A DNA stretch of 64,000 bases from Trissonchulus latispiculum (lineage: Eukaryota > Nematoda > Enoplea > Enoplida > Ironidae), in NCBI GenBank assembly GCA_030248195.1, contig JASAND010030708.1, positions 16,457-80,456 of the forward strand, written 5' to 3'. Both the position numbers and the translations under genes were made by a program. Shown here in pieces: positions 23,145 through 34,100 of the stretch (position 1 is the stretch's first letter; the number at the start of each line of letters is the position of its first letter). A model generated the notes under the pieces. The model worked only from the letters and a program-made list of their open reading frames with translations. It was not told the origin of the DNA and ran no database searches.

Positions 23145-24151
23145 GGTGCTGGTATCGTTTTGTGCAGTGCTTTTGTGCGTATTTTTTGAAACGCCATAAC
23201 TTTCGCAATTTTGTGAGTTGGAAAGAGCTTTATACATCATTTTAAAGCTTATAATTTGCAGATTCTCATGAGAGCACGAAATTAGTAAAAATCCGGAAAA
23301 AATAGCTAAAATTTTCTGACATACTACATCTCAGAGGCTGAATATAGACCAAAAATTTTTGAACATCGATTTCTCAAAACTGTGGAATCGGCCAAAATTT
23401 TTTCTTGCGCCGACCTATAAAGGACATGTGGGCCGAGGGACATTTTTTTGGATTTGGCTCAACAGGTCTTAACAGTCAAGAAAATCCATTAAATGTGCGA
23501 TGACACGAAATTTCGCAACTTTGCATTGAGTTTTCTCGCAACTGGAGACGTTTTAGCTCAAACCAAGAAAAATGTCCCTCCGCAATAGTGCGAATTCTCA
23601 TTCTGCCAAAAATCACTCGAATCCATTGGGTAGTTTTTGAGAAATCGATGTTCAAAACAAAATAATCGCAGTTTTGCCAAAATGGTTTTTCGGCCAAATC
23701 TCTAGCTTAGAGCAACAAACTCCGGCTAATAGGCATTGATAAAATGTGCAATGAGACTGTTTATCGATCGAGTATAAATAAACCAAAATTGTCCGTACGA
23801 TTTGGCAGTAATTTTGAAAAAACTGATTTTCTCGAAAACGGCCATTTTTGGACCCCAAAAATCGTTTTTTGCTTATACTGACTTAACCACTAGAGATAGC
23901 TCAAAAGTTGTAAAAGCAAAAATGTTCATTTTTGTGCCCTCTTTCCAGCCATACCAACCAATCTGGTGTCTCGACTATGCCCTGAGAGAATAATGGCAAA
24001 AACCAGAAATTTCTTATCTTTGCACCTAAAAATGCGGGACTGGTCCCAGAATGTTAAAGAGCACCGAAATAGTATATTTGAAAAGTTTCATCCACTTTCA
24101 TAAAGAATTAAAGCCTATAGGGTCAAATTTACACAAAGCGATACCAGCACC
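23145..24151. mobile_element. TTAA-flanked inverted-repeat element, 1.0 kb
   Basis: The terminus GGTGCTGGTATCGTTTTGTG at the left and its complement at the right (one mismatch in 20) are bounded by TTAA at 23141-23144 and 24152-24155. It is the same class as the TTAA-flanked element in the DIP2 intron, whose ends begin GGTGGTGAT. No transposase frame is seen. Confidence 0.8.
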
Positions 24152-24155
24152 TTAA

Positions 24156-25517
24156 GAAGCAAGCAACGCTCGAAAGCCGGAATGCTTTTAATATTTAGTA
24201 CTAGTAACAATAATATTCGTGGCCAAAAGTGACAAAATCAGTCAAACCGTTAATTCACCAGAAGAGCTGAAAAAAGCTTTTTTGAGAAAACCCATTTTTG
24301 AACTAAAATTTGTACTTTGGCGTCCTGCCAAAAACGGTGTATATGTGATACATTGTTGCCCACCCTAAACTTTTTTACTTTGATATGTTGGCTAACGATA
24401 GGCTAAAAAGTAGCCCTCTCCGACGATGTCCTGCCAATCCCTTCTTAGCTCCCCCCCCCTTAAACGTTAAAATATACTTAATCAACACTTCACAACTTTG
24501 AAATCAGGCACAACCTCGCATTCTATTCTAATGCAGGTAAGATACGCAAACCAGCGCCAAATTGAGCTTATATTTCCTTAAACTTTAATTTTTATGAACA
24601 ATTTGAAATGTGGCTGTAATGCTCTCTAGTTTTCTTAAAATTTCCCTAATTTTGAAGAAAATCTAATGACTTTTCGTCATGCTGATCCCGCGGACGAAGG
24701 TTGTCGTCCCATCCCGTCCCGTCCGGCGGGATCCCGCGCGCTCCCGCGTCCCGCGCCCATCTCTGGATTAGTGTATAACGTAAGGGCAGAGCTATATGTA
24801 GGTGTAAAATCGGTTCATATATTCTGGTCATTTCAAGAACTATTAATGAACCTTGTAATATTGTAACTTCTACCTGAAGTAGTTAGAGGTTGCTTTTTGA
24901 ATCTTGTCAAAAATCAGGTGAAAAATTGCGCGTCATTATTTGCATTTTTGCGTATTGCTGAAGTTTGCTGTTTTTTTAAGGTTTTTTAAACCCAAACATC
25001 TCGCGCATGTTTAACAGTAAACAAGCGGTAAGAGTTTAAAAGATGTCTTGACCTATTTTTAAGACAATTGGCCAAGAATGAGGGCGAAAGTTTACATTGA
25101 ACTGTAACGCAGTTTCCTTTTACTGCTGCCCGTCCACAGTAATATAACTGTATTACAAACACGCTCAGAATGGTTTGCTAAAATCTATAGCTTTATATTA
25201 ACAGTTCCAGTTGTATATACTGTAGATAATAGTTTTAGTTCAGAATGATGTACATGGAGTTTTTGCTCCGTTTTTTTAACAAATTAACAGATTTATATAC
25301 ATGTACTTTATCAGCATTGGTTTTCTTGTATGGTGGGCTGGAAGTTCAATTCCATTACAATTTCGCTTAAATTCAGTTGGAATAATTTTTAGTCTGCCTT
25401 TGTTCCTAAACCGTTAACTGTAATGTTAGGTAACTATGTATATACTTTACTTTGCTCTCAAGTGTTCTGTTACTACTGGCTCTTTCACTTGATTTGAAAT
25501 TCATTCATCTATGTAAT
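24156..25517. other. Intergenic stretch with an orphan hAT-like right end
   Basis: No gene is recognised. The segment 24480-24766 resembles 39440-39764, the right end of another element. It finishes in alternating GTCCC and GCGGGAT blocks and the terminus GCGCCCATCTCTG. A left partner was not found, so the copy looks truncated. Confidence 0.5.
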
Positions 25518-26953
25518 GGCTGCTATTTTTAACTGAGAGAACCTAGAGAGATGGGACTGCCACCAATCGACAAAAAATTAATTGCTGTACATTCCGAATT
25601 CAATCATTGAAGATGAAGAGTCCCAGGAAAAGTTAGAAACCTTCAAAGTCAGGAAAAGTTAACCGTCATCGTCCTGTAAATTATCCAGTTACTGTGCTGT
25701 GAACTGTTCTGTTACTAGCCTACTTCATTTTTCATTCGATTTAAATCAATTCTTCTGTCAGTTTAAGGCTGATGGATTAAGATTTAAGATTGCACATAAC
25801 TAATTACAATAGAAATAAATTAATTGACGTCAACTCAGAACTTGTGCTTGAAAGAAAGGATATATGTAGTCGTTTAAATTTAAAACCCTTTAGTGTCGGA
25901 TGGGCAATGGCCTGGCCAAGTGGCGATTTTCGACATCAGTGGTGCAGTGAGTGGCCACTGGCCAGTTACCGGCCTTTACTAATTTTTCTTCAACACGTCG
26001 ATCCCATTTTGAGGATTCCACGCCAACGAAAGTTAAGGAGTTGTCATAGCCTTCCGACAACAATGCAAATTCTGAAAATTCCGAGTCCTGTTCCCTCCAA
26101 CCAAAATAATTCAGCGCCAGGTATAATTTTTTGGTCAGGGCTCACCCACTGTTTAGGCACACGACGTGGCCCGTAAGTGGTGCTCTCCGCATACCGCAGT
26201 CAAGAGGCGGAGAGACGAAGATCATGGATAGAAATATGATCCCCAAACAGAACTACCATACGATTATTGGCACCGAAGCACCTCAGTCACGCCCAAGGCG
26301 GCAGCAGTCGTGAATCCGACTGCTGTTGCCCCCCGCTTGGTAATAGCAACTATGATGGCGGAAAGCTAATTGTCTGCTCGAAAGGCACAAGGGATTAAAA
26401 ATAGGTTGCAAAAGCGGAATCGTTAGGGGAGGCCGAGCTCTAACATAGGAAAGACTGAAAAATGCGGTCTGAGAAGCTCTGAAATGGAAGTAAAAGTTTC
26501 GAACTTTAGTGTTTTGAAATTCAAGTTTATGTAGTTTTAAGAGTTAGCTGGAAATTTGACACATGTTTAAAATAATTTTTTACGTTTTGCACCTCCTTCT
26601 TAAAAACTCTTGACAAAGATTATTTTAATTCAAGTTGTAATAGAGACAGGGGGACTTTTTTCACCTCCATGCCCATCGCAACCTTGAATTTCTAAATTAA
26701 ATTTACATCAGCTATAGTCTGTAATTAGTCAGGCGGCAAAGCTGTTACATTTTAGAAACCAATTAGTTGAATTTCTGCAATGGAAGTTTCGCGAAAATTC
26801 GTATGCTTTCCTTACTTTGACGGTTTCTAACTTTTTCTGGGCACATCATTCGGGTCGGGACCCTTCAATGATTAAATCTGAAATGTAAAGCAATTATTTC
26901 TCTATCGACTGGTGGTCGTCCTATCTCTCTAAGTCCTCTCTAAAATAGCAGCC
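25518..26953. mobile_element. Inverted-repeat element, about 1.4 kb
   Basis: About 120-130 bp at each end are diverged inverted copies: GGCTGCTATTTTTA, then AGAGAGATGGGAC, then TCAATCATTGAAG, then AGTTAGAAACC are met in order going inward from the left and, complemented, from the right. The interior has no convincing coding frame, but it holds three consecutive hairpins at 26183-26330. The target duplication is not resolved. Confidence 0.5.
26183..26330 (+). other. Cluster of three consecutive hairpins
   Basis: Stem 1 is CTCTCCGC (26183-26190) with GCGGAGAG (26207-26214). Stem 2 is GATCAT (26220-26225) with ATGATC (26236-26241). Stem 3 is 14 bp, 26297-26310 with 26317-26330, around the loop TGAATC, with two G-T wobbles. 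The segment is more GC-rich than its surroundings. It does not match any spliceosomal, SRP, RNase P or U3 consensus I can recall, so it may be an unrecognised RNA or a structure within the transposon. Confidence 0.3.
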
Positions 26954-28145
26954 TTAATAGCCTTAATTTTCTGGTCATTTTTAACCGTTAAACCTGAGGA
27001 AATTCAGGCAGGCATTTTTTTGCTCTCAGTCAGTTGACATTAGAACCAAACTTTCAGGGTAGATGTTTATTTAAGCTTCATTTCAGCTCAGAAAAGTTTA
27101 TCTAATTTGGTGACTTTGTGTCCTCAATAAATTGTGTCCTAACTTTACTGGAGTCGCATTTACAGGGTTGACGTGTGAAGACACCCCTGGGAATAAAGTT
27201 TAGTTTCATACTGCTTTATCCCATCCAGCTTAACGTTTAAACTGTCGCTGGTTTTAGATTTTATTTTTCAGGCCACAAAAACTGGTTGACACAGAATTGT
27301 CCACTGATACCCAAACACACGCCGCTGCACATTTCACATTGACACAGACATATGGACAGTATGCTTCTTAAAATTAAGGTTTAGTCAAGCCTGACCCTGT
27401 TTGTGTCATGCTTGTTTGTGCGCTTGAGTGCATGAATTCGGCGAGGTGAAGGGAAACGGACGGTGAGCGAGCACTAGTCGAGGTTGTGCTGCGTCGTCCA
27501 TGCTGCATGTGCTGCATGGTTATCTTGTCCCAGAAAACTTTTGTGTGGGCTTATAGCATATGCATGGAATAACGTTAACAGTAACATAACTTTTTAGTAA
27601 ATTTGCAACCAAATTATCAGATTTTACAAAAACATTCAAAATTTTGATCAATTTTCTTGAAAAGGCCGGGAATGTTTAGGAATTTCGGTGCGAAAAACTA
27701 ATGGCTTTGGCGGCCGTCTCCGCTCACTTCTTGCCCTGATTTTGTTTATCCCTTGTTCCTCACGGCGGTAGGACTGGTACTATGTCTGGACTGGAGGGGG
27801 AGGCTTCGATCCCTCATACCCCTGACCATGTGTTAACCTTGGGTGTAGTCCGGCCCTGGTGCTCCTATAGGTCGATATTGAATATATGTACATATAAGTC
27901 AATCTCTTCCTATATGTCTGATACTGATCGTTGCCTTATGCAATAATGGAAGATGTTCTTTTAATGAACTATATGTCGTGACTTATATACACAGTGATTT
28001 TTAAATAACACTATCAACCTATTTTCCCCTGAATAATAACTTATTCTGAGAAGACAACTCGGAAATATCTTTAAATAAGCTTTTACTGTTTTAGGATCAA
28101 TTTTTAGATTTTCTTTTTCTTTTTCCGGAGGGTAGTTTTGGCTTT
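26954..28145. other. Intergenic region upstream of the methyltransferase gene
   Basis: AT-rich sequence with no recognised gene or clear repeat. It should include the promoter and 5' UTR of the gene starting at 28146. No TATA box or other core element can be assigned with confidence. Confidence 0.4.
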
Positions 28146-30847
28146 ATGGCACTTTCGCCCATTGCCGGAACCGCAACCAGCGGCCAGCTGGGTGGGATTT
28201 TATTCCGCGTGCTTGTGATTGTTGGTACAGTTGTTGGCAGCGTTTTACTCCTTCAGACTGTATTGGGATCCCCTCCCAGCCCAAGCTTCCAACGATGCCA
28301 AAGTGTCGGTGCAGCCGCTGAGATAGGTCAAATTTCTAAAGCACAGGACTTTCAGGAAATGCTGGACTTTTATGATCTCATGCAAGAACAGATCCATCGT
28401 GCAAATACCCCTTTGAGAGATAAGACTGGACTAAAACGATATGCACAGAATCTTCATTTTATGCTCGAGTCAATATTACCTCAAATTCCGTGTGAAACAA
28501 AGGTAATATTTTGCTACTCCACGGCTGATAAATTTATGTTTTTGCCAAAGAATAAAATGTACATACAATGGTACATATAGTCTTATACGTAACCTGTTTA
28601 CCTAATAGGACTTGCTAAACAAACTAGAGATGAGCACGGGCCGGATTTTTTCGGCCCGGCCCGGCCCGGCCCGCTCCAAAATCTTGCTCGGCCCGGCCCG
28701 GCCCGGCCCGGCCCGCTGTCAAAACTTTTCGGCCCGGCCCGGCCCGCAAACTAACAAAATTCGGCCCGGCCCGGCCCGCCAAAAGAAAATTTCGAAAATA
28801 TAACTAACAATATTATTTCAAAGGCTTTAGTGAATGCTGGAAACGCTAAATTATGCTACGAAATCTTAAATTTTGCTGTAAAACAACCTGAATGAGCAAA
28901 TGTAATGCTAATTTTAGTGATTTGACAACATTTCTTAGAGTCGAACCGGCCCGTTTCGACCCGTTCCGGCCCGCTGTTGAAAAATTTCCCGGCCCGGCCC
29001 GGCCCGGCCCGCTAACCAATGGATGTCGGCCGGGCCGGGGCGGGCCGGGCCGGGCCGACGGGCCGAAATGCTCATCTCTAAAACAAACCTTCTTGTACCT
29101 ATGCTTTGCTTTCCGTTTTCCGCGCGAACCAAGTACGACTACGAGTCTTAAACTGTAGGCATTAATATAAAAACAATTTATTGGCACTGCGGGATTGTGT
29201 TCAGACAGTTTTAAAAAGACATCGTTTCTATTATCAGTATTTAAGTTATTATTTTTGCTGCGTTTTAGGTAAGAATAGGAGGGAGTGGCGACGGAGGGAA
29301 ATGGGTTTGCAATCCTTGGAGACTTCCAGAGAAATGTGTGATCTATTCGATTGGAATAGGTACGTATATAGCAGGCTATGTAAGTCAATGGAACATAGGT
29401 GAAAACTTCGTGAATCAGATTATTTGCAGGATTGTCATGCATATAGATACAAATTTTGATTTCCGGTGGGTTTTCAACCTACGACCTATTGTACATTAGA
29501 CAAACGCTCTGCCAACTGAGCTACGCGGATGCAAAGTCGCACCAAGCACACCAGGCAGTCGCTATAGCCCTATTTCTTTAAAGATTAAACAGACTAGATT
29601 AAAATTAATCCGCATTAAAGAAATAGCACCTCGGATTAAACGGATTAAAATTTGATCCAGCGAGTTAAACTAGTTAAACGGAATAAATTTAATCCTATCT
29701 TTTTAATGAACCTAGGATCAAAATCTTAATCTAATCCTGTTTCTTTATTCACGCTTCGGATTAAAAAATCAACGAGTTAATTTTAACCTGTTTAATCGCT
29801 GTTTCTTTAAAGATTAATTTTAATATCTGTTTAATCCGCCGCCTGCATTTTCAACTAGTTTTTAATCCTCGTGCAGCTACGCGGATTAAACGAGTTAAAA
29901 TTTGGCGGGTTAAAATTTTTAATCGCTATTTCTTTAATGGCGGATGAAATAGATTAAAATCAACTAGTTTAATCCGCGAATTAAAAATGGTCGGATTAAG
30001 CGAGTGAATTTTGTTCCATTTAATCCGTTTTTTCCAGCATTAAAGAAATAGCAATTAATATTTTAATCCGGCCATTTTAAAGTTTAAAGAAATAGGCCCA
30101 TAAACCTACAATGTAAATATGGTATGAGAAAAATTATTCTAGGATTTATGTAGTTTGCTCAGTACCTATTTGTTTGCGATAGATGCAGTTGAGCTAAAAC
30201 TAGAAAACAATCCAGTTTATTAACTTTTGATTTTTTTACATCATTCTTATATATTTTATGCTAATTATTTAGTAATCCTTAAATTTACTTGCGGGCTTCT
30301 AAGTCCGAGATCATTTACGAAATACGTTATTTTAGGTCGTGAGCTGAGTTTTGAAGTTCATCTGCAAACCTACTTTCAACATCGATGTCGAGTTATAGCC
30401 ATTGATCCTGGCGAAAACGATTTCTACGAAAAGATGGTGCCTAACTCAAAATATTTAAAACTTGCTATTGGCAATAAGACGAGCTTAGTGGACGGCACGT
30501 CTACCCTAGAGGACATAATGTTTCGTTTCGAGCACAAGAAATTAGACATTCTGAAAATGGATATAGAGTTTGCAGAGTTTGACGTTTTGCCAAAGCTTCT
30601 GAAAGCTTCCATTGTTGCATGTCATTTGTTGGTGGAATTTCACGGACAGAGTGTTATGAAATGGGTCAAGTTGATGGAAGAATTAGAAATTGGTGGTTAT
30701 TGGCTCTATGCCAAAGAAGCTAACACTGTATGCACTGCCAATGATCCGAAAACCGTCTGTTCGGAATACTCCTTCATCCATTCCAGTTGCGCCCGCCAGT
30801 ACAACATGCGATCAGAACCTCTGTTCACAAACTTTCCACATTCTTAG
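28146..30847 (+). CDS. Membrane-anchored FkbM/METTL24-type methyltransferase, three exons
   Basis: Exons 28146-28502, 29269-29359 and 30336-30847 (stop TAG), with GT-AG junctions and consistent phases, give 319 residues. Residues about 18-40 form a single hydrophobic segment preceded by no signal-cleavage site, so a type II membrane anchor is likely, plausibly Golgi or ER with a luminal catalytic domain. The catalytic domain follows the FkbM-like (Methyltransf_21) pattern. Exon 2 carries [17 protein letters not shown] and the glycine motif YSIGIG. Exon 3 carries AIDPGEND (acidic SAM-ribose position), [19 protein letters not shown] and LLVEFHG. Such proteins transfer a methyl group from S-adenosylmethionine, often to sugars or small molecules; the substrate here is unknown. 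Start: the first ATG of the open frame, which directly precedes the anchor. Poly(A) signals AATAAA follow at about 30886 and 30906. Both introns contain transposons. Gene 3 begins only 334 bp downstream on the same strand. Confidence 0.9.
28625..29080. mobile_element. hAT-like element with GGCCC subterminal repeats, in intron 1 of the methyltransferase gene
   Basis: Termini TAGAGATGAGCA and TGCTCATCTCTA are perfect inverted repeats. The 8-bp target duplication AAACAAAC is perfect (28617-28624 and 29081-29088). Subterminal blocks are runs of GGCCC on the left and of GGCCC/GGGCC at the right, a common hAT arrangement in which repeated motifs bind transposase. At 456 bp it is non-coding; open frames through the GGCCC runs are compositional artefacts. 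Confidence 0.93.
29458..29529 (-). pseudogene. Degenerate tRNA-like sequence (Ile-AAT-like) or tRNA-derived SINE head
   Basis: On the - strand the sequence reads TCCGCG then TAGCTCAGTTGGCAGAGCG (a canonical D arm and A box). An anticodon-arm-like stem with loop CTAATGT (anticodon AAT) follows, then a T arm with the loop damaged (GGTTGAAAACC in place of GGTTCGANNCC). The acceptor ends do not pair well. It is therefore a decayed tRNA or the promoter part of a SINE. Confidence 0.6.
29567..30099. mobile_element. Harbinger-like MITE in intron 2 of the methyltransferase gene
   Basis: Ends GCCCTATTTCTTTAAAG and, inverted, GGGCCTATTTCTTTAAAC, flanked by the 3-bp direct repeat ATA (29564-29566 and 30100-30102). 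The body is filled with permutations of CTATTTCTTTAA and GGATTAAAC in both orientations. A 3-bp duplication and GGGCC-type ends fit PIF/Harbinger, but no transposase is present to prove the class. It is the same family as the element at 37032-40406. Confidence 0.7.
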
Positions 30848-31180
30848 ACAGACCGAGAAAATGCTTGCTTGTGTACATTTGTAAAATAAATGCAATTAAA
30901 TGACTAATAAATTAAATAAAGAGTTTTTAAATATATAAATACAGACATAAACAACGTCTCTGTTTTTGTGAATTAGTACAGGATCATAAATCAACAAATC
31001 GAATGCCCAATTTGTGCCATTTGTAGAGCCAACATCATCATCATTTTGCTGCTGATTTTTTTATTTTCTATGACAAGTTTGCAGTTTTGGAGACTGAAAA
31101 ATAACTGATAGCAGGCTGAGATTTAATCCGCTAGATCGAACTTGAAATGAAAAGACGGCTGCGCTAGCCGAATCTTACGA

Positions 31181-34100
31181 ATGCCTCGAAAAAAGAAACT
31201 GAGCAAAGTTCTTAGTCATCAAAAGCTAACAGTCAGCAAAAGTTTCTCAAGTCGACACGTCAAGCGAACCAGCGAAAAGCTTCCAAAGTCAGCGAAAGTT
31301 CAACGGCGTAAGCGAAAATCGAAAGCAAAGAAAGGAAAAACAGGCGAAAAAGAGATGGCGGGAAAAGGCGTGAAACAAAGCTTTCCGGAAGCCGAGACAA
31401 GGAGAAAAATTATTATCCGAAAATCCGACACACTTATTAAGAAGGAAACAATTAAAACAACTAAGCATACAGCAACTACAACTGTCGTCAGAGATGGAGA
31501 AGCTAAAGTTGCAATGCAGAAAGATGAAAAACTTCAAGTCAAGGAAATGCTACTGCCAACAGCCAGAAAAATTAGCAGCAGTAGCTTAAAAACAATCAAA
31601 CCTCATGATCCCATTTCACCCGCACCGAAAGTTTTACCCTCTGCAAAAGACGCTAAAGCACCAGAAGCTCCGGTTCCAAAAATTACAAAGGAACCCGGAA
31701 TGGCAAAGGTAATATGTCGAAAGATTTCGGGGTTTTGTAGGTAGAGCAGAATCTGGGATTAGATGTTTTTGATATTCCTGATTTTCTGAAAATGAAAATT
31801 CATCCATTCATCCAATTCATTAAATATCGTCCTTAGGAACCGTTTCAAAAATCTATTTAAATTATATGGCTTACACGATTTATTTGCACGATCTTAATCC
31901 TGTATATATAGTGAATCGAAAATTACTCTCTAATGGTAGTTTTGTAGGCTCCTGCAAAAGTAATGGAGCCTTCGGTCGCCAAGGAGTTGGAAAAGGTGGT
32001 AACAAAAGCAATGGAAACAAAAGTTGAGAAAAAGGTGATAGTCCAAAGAAGAATTGTTCCTTTGAGTTCTGCCGACGAAGAGGAGGAAGCTGAAATTAAA
32101 GAGCAAGTTAGTTATTACATATCTACTTATAGAGACTAGAACTACATATTACAGCTAATTAATTACTTAAATTTTGACCAATGTTAACTTTTAATTTTGT
32201 ATATTCTCAAAGATTTTCTCACGTTAATTCTTTTATATTTGAGATGTCCACAAAATCTGAGGCCCAAACAACAGAGACTTCCACAACCTATGCTTCCAAG
32301 ATTGCTGGCTGGCTTACCAACTGGTCGTCTGTTTTAGGTAGTTTTCTTACCGGTAATTTTTCAGGTATTATTTAGTTGTTTCCGTTTCTTGTTAAGAATT
32401 TAGTATTTTCCATTGAGGCCACAAAATGGCTCAACTCTTTTCAACTGTTAAAGTTACGCATTAATGCATACAAAAAATGACAAAGGCAAGCGCGTGAGGT
32501 CAAAGTGAAGCGTCAAAAATGTGGCCTCTTTCTGCTTCAACAGGACAGGGCTACCAAATGTCATAAAAGCAGAAAACGGCAGCTTACTTATGTAGCTTTG
32601 CCGATCATTGTGTTGGATTTCGAATTTGGACACCTTCAACAGACACAGAGACTTCCAATTCTGACCAAAGCCGTTAATGGTTTTGCTACTATTTTATCCT
32701 GTATGATGGTGATTTGAATGGATTTGAATGAATTTGAATTGAAATGGTGATTTCAATAAACCATCAATATAGCGAGCCTTTATTTCAGCAAAGATGGAAC
32801 TGTTATGTAAGTATTTTTATGACTGTTTTACTGTTCTATAGGTAATTGGAAGGAAGCCAAGATTGAATCGGCGAAGAGGCCAAAGAAGTCTTCATTGAGT
32901 GTCTCGTCTGCCAGCTCAGATAAATCGGATACTCTTTCCTTTGCTGTGAAGGGGCTCAATTATTATCTTCAGAGTTTGGTGGACAAGCTTTTTCCGGATA
33001 ATAGGCCGAAGGTTGAATCTTAAATTATGATATGTGAGGATTTTTCGGGCACCAAATTAGGTTGATTATTTCAGACCATTAGCCAGTCGATAAAGTTATT
33101 TTGTGGATCACTAAGTTGTACAATTACTCAACGGTCATACAAATTAGATATGCACTTAGGCAAAATAGGAAAATAAATGTTGTCAACTTGCGCGATTTAG
33201 TATGGAAACAAAGTTTTCGTTCAAAAAGTTTATTTCTATGTTAAGTATTCTTTTGATTTGAGGAAGAAAGAGAGTTGGATCACGACATACCGGAGTTGGA
33301 AGGTGTGGATGTGTTCAAAGATGACTATGAATTTTTGGCCCCAGGAGGTCCTACCGTCGCCTATGAGCCCGTTAAAAATGTGAGTTAGCCATGCATTTGG
33401 AAATCACAGTAATCGAACACAAAAATATTGTGTAATAATCTAAAAATCATTTAATCGATGAAAGGAAAACTTACTTCATAAAACTAAAATCTAGTATCTT
33501 TGTCTTATTTATGCAGGTTCCTGGAGCATTACCGATGGTCATACAGAAACCAGAGAATAAAGTTTGCCCAAGCATTTTAGATGTACTCAAGGTATGTATA
33601 TTGTATATAGATTTTCAGCTTTCTACAAAAATTATTTGCATCTTTTTTAGTTCAATTTAGATATTTAATGCTTCAGTTATATGCGGAATCTGAATCATTC
33701 AATGGCAACTTGTTAGCGAGACAACGACACCCTAAAGTACAAATTTTGTTAATATTGGCAAAAGCAATTATAGAATTATATTATTATAAAATTTAAGTCA
33801 TAGAAGATTAATTTTTTATACAACTTTTGTATTGTTGTATGAAACATCTTGTTTGCCATTCTGTCAAATAAGAGTTTTCTGTTTCCAGAAACCTTTGTTT
33901 CAGGAAACTGAGCTCCCACTGAAATGCGTGACGGCAAAGGCGGATCAAAACCCGCAATACATCATTCCCTGGATTGTTCGAAATTTTCTGGACGAACAGC
34001 CGAATATTTCTTCTCTGGATTTTAAGAAGGAAGCCAAAAGACTGGGCATTTCAGAGGACTCCTTTATCATCTACATTTATATTTATTTTTTGTTTCTACT

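Noticed and set aside
22186..24766. A single hAT-like element spanning the two GATGGGC ends.
   Set aside because: The terminal bases are similar, but the subterminal repeats differ (GCGGTTATC type against GCGGGATCCC type) and the flanks share no 8-bp duplication.
25790..26313. A 128-codon frame and a downstream frame as a small gene.
   Set aside because: It lies inside an inverted-repeat element, shows no recognisable domain, and overlaps the hairpin cluster.
28612..29442. Long open frames on both strands through GGCCC repeats.
   Set aside because: They coincide with the hAT-like element with an 8-bp duplication and arise from stop-free GC repeats.
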